NCBI GenBank assembly: GCA_900317215.1 | Contig: ONFW01000026.1 | Location: forward strand, 1 to 9,937 | From: an uncultured Eubacteriales bacterium | Lineage (GTDB): Bacteria; Bacillota; Clostridia; Oscillospirales; Acutalibacteraceae | Direction of reading: 5' to 3' | Length of the DNA: 9,937 bases | Shown: positions 6,361 through 9,937 of the stretch, piece by piece | How positions within the stretch are numbered: the first letter of the stretch is position 1 | Layout: every line of letters begins with the position of its first letter | Notes under the pieces: model-generated | What the model saw: the letters and a program-made list of their open reading frames with translations, nothing else | What the model was told of the DNA's origin: nothing | Databases searched by the model: none | Translations under genes and position numbers: made by a program

Positions 6361-7302
6361 TCAGAATAATCTCAGATATAGTTCGACCATGTTGTATATG
6401 AAGTCATTAAAAACAAGATAGCATATCAGGGCTATTGCGATATAGGGGCCGAATGCAAGGTATGAGCCGCTATGCCCTTCTCCCTGCTCCTCAACACCTT
6501 CGGCTGTTTCCTCCTCCGGAGCACTTCCGTCCGTATTATCGGGGGAATCTTGTGTTCCCTGTGAAGCCACAGCCTCTGCTGTTTCTCCGCTGGTTTCCAG
6601 CTCTGCAACGGCAGTCTCTGTCCGCCTTGCCGCTTTGCGGGCAAGAATACGTGAAACAACCATTATAACGCAGAAGCATATCGTTGCAGATATCAGAGAG
6701 ATAATAAACGCAAGTATCGTTCCCGGAAAGCCTGTTATCATTCCGACTGCCGCAAATAGCTTTACGTCTCCGAAGCCCATTCCCTCTTTTTTATATATGA
6801 GCTTTCCGATCAGATCTATCAGCAGCATAACAGCCGCACCCATAGCCGCTCCCGCAAGCGGAGACCACCATGCTCCGTGGAGTATCCCATAGCCCCTGAT
6901 AATGTCGTATATGCTTACAGCAAGTCCGAGCACCGCAAGAGCTATGGTAAACTGGTCCGGAATGATAAGATACTTGATATCGCATATCGCTATCATAAGG
7001 GCAACGATGATAATCATTGCAAACATTACAAAATATATATCGTAGCCCTTGTTGAACTGAAGTCTGCATATCACGAGACATGCGGCAGTAACTGCCGACA
7101 TTATGATCCCCGAGCGCAGATAGCTTACACGCTTGCCTGAGAGAAGCTCCGGCGAGGGAGTTTCATTGTAATCACAAAGCCACTTTGCAGGGATAATGTT
7201 TATCACCTTGTAGTAAAGCCATGTAAGCAATATACCGAACAACACGCAGGCGGCAGTCCATATCATACCGCCTGTTGTATTTAAGTAATCTAAAGGTTGC
7301 AT
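6361..7302 (-). CDS. pilD: PilD, prepilin peptidase (A24 aspartic protease) with acidic insertion
   Basis: This membrane protease removes the leader peptides of prepilins such as the three encoded further downstream. The 313-residue product has several membrane helices. Both catalytic aspartates are present: Asp108 in ICDIKYLIIPDQ (D-x-K-x3-I-P-D pattern) and Asp179 in GMGFGDVKL (the GxGDxK motif). The C-terminal signature LAFGPYIAIA is at 282-291. Two points are unusual. The N-terminal region (about 20-60), where bacterial PilD has a methyltransferase domain with CxxC pairs, keeps only a trace (KVINIIPAKWLCDYNE) with one cysteine. Residues 222-279, between a basic stop-transfer segment (ARKAARR) and FGPY, form an acidic, Glu/Thr/Ala/Gly-rich insertion predicted to be cytoplasmic. 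Whether it still N-methylates pilins is open. The start ATG at 7302 has AAGGA (7318-7314) at 11 bases; the gap from the pilO-like gene is 24 bases. Confidence 0.93.
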   Translation of the reverse strand: MQPLDYLNTTGGMIWTAACVLFGILLTWLYYKVINIIPAKWLCDYNETPSPELLSGKRVSYLRSGIIMSAVTAACLVICRLQFNKGYDIYFVMFAMIIIVALMIAICDIKYLIIPDQFTIALAVLGLAVSIYDIIRGYGILHGAWWSPLAGAAMGAAVMLLIDLIGKLIYKKEGMGFGDVKLFAAVGMITGFPGTILAFIISLISATICFCVIMVVSRILARKAARRTETAVAELETSGETAEAVASQGTQDSPDNTDGSAPEEETAEGVEEQGEGHSGSYLAFGPYIAIALICYLVFNDFIYNMVELYLRLF

Positions 7303-7326
7303 AAACCTATCAGTCCTTAAGCAGCA

Positions 7327-8001
7327 TTATTTAGCTGTCGAGCTCTGCGCCGAAACTTTTGAAGCAGAAGCCAGCATTGCCTCAACGTCTACCTTATCAA
7401 AGTAATACAGAGACATCTGAACGGTGAAATCATATTCAGCATTTTCTCCTGTCTTTGCTGCTACACGGCTTGTCTCTCCGTTATTTTCCTCAACGAAAGG
7501 CTCAACACTGATCGAGTTGATATAATAAGCACCGTTTGCCTTAAGCTCAAGGTAATCGAGAACCTTCTTTAGGGCGTCTCTTGTTCCGGAGAACTTGATG
7601 TTTATGCTTGTGGCTTTAAGCGCTCCGCCCTCAACTGTCGTTCTGCCGAGCTGATCCACTACTCCATCATTGACCGAAATAGAATTAAGTTCATAACCGA
7701 GGTTCTTAAACATTGTATTGATCTCGCTCGGAGATTTTTGAGCGTTTGAATAGAGAATGGGGTTTTTGGTCTGATACTCCTCTATCATAGCCGCAATGCT
7801 TTCCTCTATCTCACTTGCTCTTGCAAGATAGGAATTATAGTGATTGATCTTGCTTGTTGCCGACTCGTGCTTTGTCTGATAACCGTCATAATTCTGAATA
7901 AACTGTACCTGCACAGTTACAAGAAAGATTATTGACAAAACGATAATAATTATTATCGCAATAATAAATCCAGGTATTTTGAATTGTTTCTTACTGTTCA
8001 T
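7327..8001 (-). CDS. pilO: PilO-like alignment-complex protein
   Basis: This gene encodes a 224-residue bitopic membrane protein. A short cytoplasmic N-terminus (MNSKKQFKIP) precedes one transmembrane helix (about 11-32, rich in Ile). A coiled-coil segment (about 40-80) and a mixed alpha/beta domain (about 90-205) follow, ending in a small Ser/Ala/Lys tail. This is the PilO architecture (TM, coiled coil, ferredoxin-like fold). In known systems PilO pairs with PilN and aligns the motor with the outer part of the machine. Sequence motifs in PilO are weak, so the call rests mainly on architecture and on position immediately after pilMN. A good GGAGG (8015-8011) precedes the ATG at 8001 by 9 bases. 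The 80-base gap to pilMN has no recognised terminator or convincing promoter, so both genes are likely on one transcript. Confidence 0.82.
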   Translation of the reverse strand: MNSKKQFKIPGFIIAIIIIIVLSIIFLVTVQVQFIQNYDGYQTKHESATSKINHYNSYLARASEIEESIAAMIEEYQTKNPILYSNAQKSPSEINTMFKNLGYELNSISVNDGVVDQLGRTTVEGGALKATSINIKFSGTRDALKKVLDYLELKANGAYYINSISVEPFVEENNGETSRVAAKTGENAEYDFTVQMSLYYFDKVDVEAMLASASKVSAQSSTAK

Positions 8002-8081
8002 TATTGTTAACCTCCGTCAAAATTGATCTGATATTGATCCGTTATTATCCGATGCTCAACATCCTGCCGACACTGTTTTCA

Positions 8082-9937
8082 TCAAGCGCCTTTGGCACCG
8101 GAAGACGAAGATGATGCCTTCGAGGTCTCTGAGCTGTCGCTGCCTGAAGTCTTGTTATCAGTCTTGTTATCAGTCTTTTTGTCATTTCCTGCAGACGAGT
8201 TCTTGCCCTGGAGCTTTTCATTGAGAGCCTGCTGTTCCTTTTCCGAGAGAGCAGAGTCCTCGATACCCTTTTCGGTAACTTTCATTTCCATAGAGGCCTT
8301 GTAGATCTTGTTATCCGCCTCTACAGCGAAATCGTTGCGGGACTTAGCTGACGAAAACTCTTCGGCTGTTTCAAAGAAGCCTGCATCATCGATCTTATCC
8401 TTGAGCGAAGCAGCATCGTCGTAGGTCTTTAAAGCACTACTGATCTCAATATTGACATTTTCCTTTTGTTCCTTAGTATCATATTTCTTCTGAACCTTGA
8501 TAGACTCTGTAGAGACTGACTTATCTACGACCTCTTTGTAGATATGATCTACTATTGTGGACATCTTATATTTAGTGGTGGGGAGCGTTTCGAGATTCTT
8601 CTCCATGTTTCTGGTCAGCTCAGAATACTTCTTTTCTCTTTTTATAAGATCCTCGGCATAGTCAAAGCGCGGATCCTTAAGAGTATTCTCGTCGTTATTC
8701 TGCTGGATCTGCAGTGCGATCCACCAGCCTCCAATAGCTATCATCCAGACAGCGGCAATAAAGCCAAGACAGCCGGCAGCAATATTTCCGAGCTTGTTGC
8801 CGCCCTCTTTAGCCATTGCGGTGAGTATGTTGGCTTCGCCCTGGAGGAGGTTAGCCTCCGGGATAGGCATGGTAAGGATACCGTTAAGAGTGATAAATGA
8901 GGTCGACTCAAAGCCCTTCTGCTGTGCAGAAGCGGCAACTGTTGGGGGCTGCGACTGACCAGTAAAGAGGTTGGTCACCTTCTCCATAGGAGCGGTAAGA
9001 CCTACCTGACGGCAGAACGGCCCTATATTCGGGATCTTTGCAAGAGCGTCGCAAAGAACGATAAGGTCTATATCAAGGCGGAGGGTAGAGATGACCATGC
9101 GGAGATTTCTTACTATCTCACCTGCAGCATTCTCAAGCATTGCCATGGTCTGCTTTCTTGTCTGGGCATTATTACATTTATTACATACTCCAAGACCCTC
9201 CTGACGGATGAGGTCGATAGCACCCAGCTTTGAGATACCGAACTCAAGCATGAGCATTTCGGCAACATCCTCAAGTACGCTGGAGAAGGACTGCTGGAAC
9301 ACAGGCGCACCGTTGTGGAGAACAACAAGTCTTGTTGCAGCAAAGTCCATGCTTATAACTGCAATAGCTCTTGTTGCGGAGTTAAGATCCACCTTTGCCG
9401 TATAAAGCATACCGGCTATAGGCGGAGTGACCTTTGCGAGCTTAAGCCCTGCAGCGGCAAAGTTAGCCCTTATATCCGTAAGCAAAGCAGTCTTCATTGC
9501 AAAGAGGGACGCAGAAACGTCCTCAGACTTATTTGCCTTGCCATACTGCTGGCCATACTCAAAGTTAAGGATAGTATACTTTTCAACTTCCTGATGAAGA
9601 ACAGATTCCGCCTCAACGCGGGCATAAGTAAGAAGGAGCTTATCCTTCTGCTCAACATGGTGCTTATACTCCTTTGTGATGAGGATATCTTCGTCCTCAA
9701 TGCAAAGGAAGATATCACCAAGCTGCATTCCGACACTCTCGGCGCAGCGCTTAACAAAAGCTGCAAGCTCCTCCGATTTCTCGTAGGGGTGATCCTTCAG
9801 AGACTCATTCAACTCAAAGATCTGAGGTACGCTGAAATTGGTAGGCATTCCGCCTCCCTTTCTTTTTCCGGCAAGACCGCCCTCCGGCCTATCATACTCA
9901 GCAGAAGTAAGGATAAGCAGGCTGCGTGTCAACTGCA
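8082..9937 (-). CDS. pilM: PilM-PilN fusion protein of the T4P alignment complex (5' end likely beyond window)
   Basis: One frame joins a cytoplasmic PilM-like domain (to about residue 340), a transmembrane helix (about 386-409, containing GGWWIALQI) and a PilN-like exterior part with coiled coil (about 411-450), alpha/beta domain (about 455-560) and a polar tail (575-616). Numbering is from the TTG at 9932. Clostridial PilMN fusions are known. The PilM part keeps the fold pattern (EAESVLHQEVEKYTILNFEY, then a second beta-rich half), but its ATP motifs are weak: MDFAAT (195-200) where DxG is usual, and IVLCDAL (291-297) where a GG-containing adenosine loop is usual. It has a CNKC at 250-253. 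The frame is open to the window edge, and the strand RSLLIL should follow a first phosphate-loop strand, so the true start is probably upstream. An ATG at 9848 behind GGGAGG (4-base spacing) is the alternative; it would remove those strands. Confidence 0.85.
   Translation of the reverse strand, partial: QLTRSLLILTSAEYDRPEGGLAGKRKGGGMPTNFSVPQIFELNESLKDHPYEKSEELAAFVKRCAESVGMQLGDIFLCIEDEDILITKEYKHHVEQKDKLLLTYARVEAESVLHQEVEKYTILNFEYGQQYGKANKSEDVSASLFAMKTALLTDIRANFAAAGLKLAKVTPPIAGMLYTAKVDLNSATRAIAVISMDFAATRLVVLHNGAPVFQQSFSSVLEDVAEMLMLEFGISKLGAIDLIRQEGLGVCNKCNNAQTRKQTMAMLENAAGEIVRNLRMVISTLRLDIDLIVLCDALAKIPNIGPFCRQVGLTAPMEKVTNLFTGQSQPPTVAASAQQKGFESTSFITLNGILTMPIPEANLLQGEANILTAMAKEGGNKLGNIAAGCLGFIAAVWMIAIGGWWIALQIQQNNDENTLKDPRFDYAEDLIKREKKYSELTRNMEKNLETLPTTKYKMSTIVDHIYKEVVDKSVSTESIKVQKKYDTKEQKENVNIEISSALKTYDDAASLKDKIDDAGFFETAEEFSSAKSRNDFAVEADNKIYKASMEMKVTEKGIEDSALSEKEQQALNEKLQGKNSSAGNDKKTDNKTDNKTSGSDSSETSKASSSSSGAKGA
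8149..8184 (-). repeat. 12-bp in-frame tandem repeat in the pilMN tail
   Basis: The plus-strand unit GTCTTGTTATCA occurs twice exactly (8149-8160, 8161-8172) and a third degenerate copy GTCTTTTTGTCA follows (8173-8184). In the coding sense it gives repeated Thr-Asp-Asn-Lys in the hydrophilic tail of PilMN. Because the unit is a multiple of three, gain or loss of copies would keep the frame. Confidence 0.85.

Noticed and set aside
8002..8081. An internal promoter or small peptide gene between pilMN and the pilO-like gene
   Set aside because: A GATAAT -10-like hexamer has no acceptable -35, and the five-codon ATG frame (MLSIG) is too short to support.
1..9937. CRISPR arrays, tRNA/rRNA genes, insertion sequences, phage or defence genes
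   Set aside because: No spaced direct repeats, RNA gene signatures, transposase motifs or terminal inverted repeats were seen; composition is fairly uniform across the coding regions.

Overview
The window is a type IV pilus (T4P) assembly locus, with every gene on the minus strand, so transcription runs from high to low coordinates. The proteins most resemble those of Gram-positive anaerobes (Clostridia). Three things point that way: PilM and PilN are fused in one polypeptide, no outer-membrane secretin or PilP gene is seen here, and ribosome binding sites are strong GGAGG types used with several TTG/GTG starts. A gut Ruminococcus/Oscillospiraceae-like source is plausible, but that is inference from style, not proof.

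Region 9937-2213 is the assembly-machine operon. In transcription order it holds pilMN (fused cytoplasmic actin-like and membrane alignment protein, 5' end probably beyond the window), pilO-like, pilD (prepilin peptidase), pilB (extension ATPase), pilT (retraction ATPase) and pilC (inner platform protein). Gaps between genes are 14-80 bases. The operon closes with a strong intrinsic terminator 16 bases after pilC. Its promoter is not in the window.

Region 2212-1821 is a 392-base intergenic stretch. Its distal half is moderately GC-rich with an orphan Shine-Dalgarno-like purine run and a hairpin. Its proximal half is very AT-rich and carries a near-consensus sigma-A-type promoter, followed by an 8-bp 5'-UTR hairpin that abuts the ribosome binding site of the first prepilin gene.

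Region 1820-1 is a second transcription unit of three prepilin-like genes: two with the canonical G^MTLVEL processing site (PilV-like and PilW-like) and a third, cut by the window edge, whose mature position 5 is Met instead of Glu (PilX/GspK-like). This looks like the minor-pilin initiation or tip complex. No obvious major pilin gene is present, so the main fibre subunit is probably encoded elsewhere.

Together: PilD matures the prepilins; PilMN and PilO couple the cytoplasmic ATPases to the envelope; PilC is the rotor platform driven by PilB for extension and PilT for retraction; the minor pilins prime assembly. The locus is a recognisable system, not a new one. Its unusual points are degenerate nucleotide-binding motifs and a CxxC in PilM, a 58-residue acidic insertion and no cysteine pairs in the N-terminal part of PilD, a tandem DNKT repeat in the predicted exterior tail of PilMN, and MshEN-like repeats in PilB that may bind c-di-GMP.
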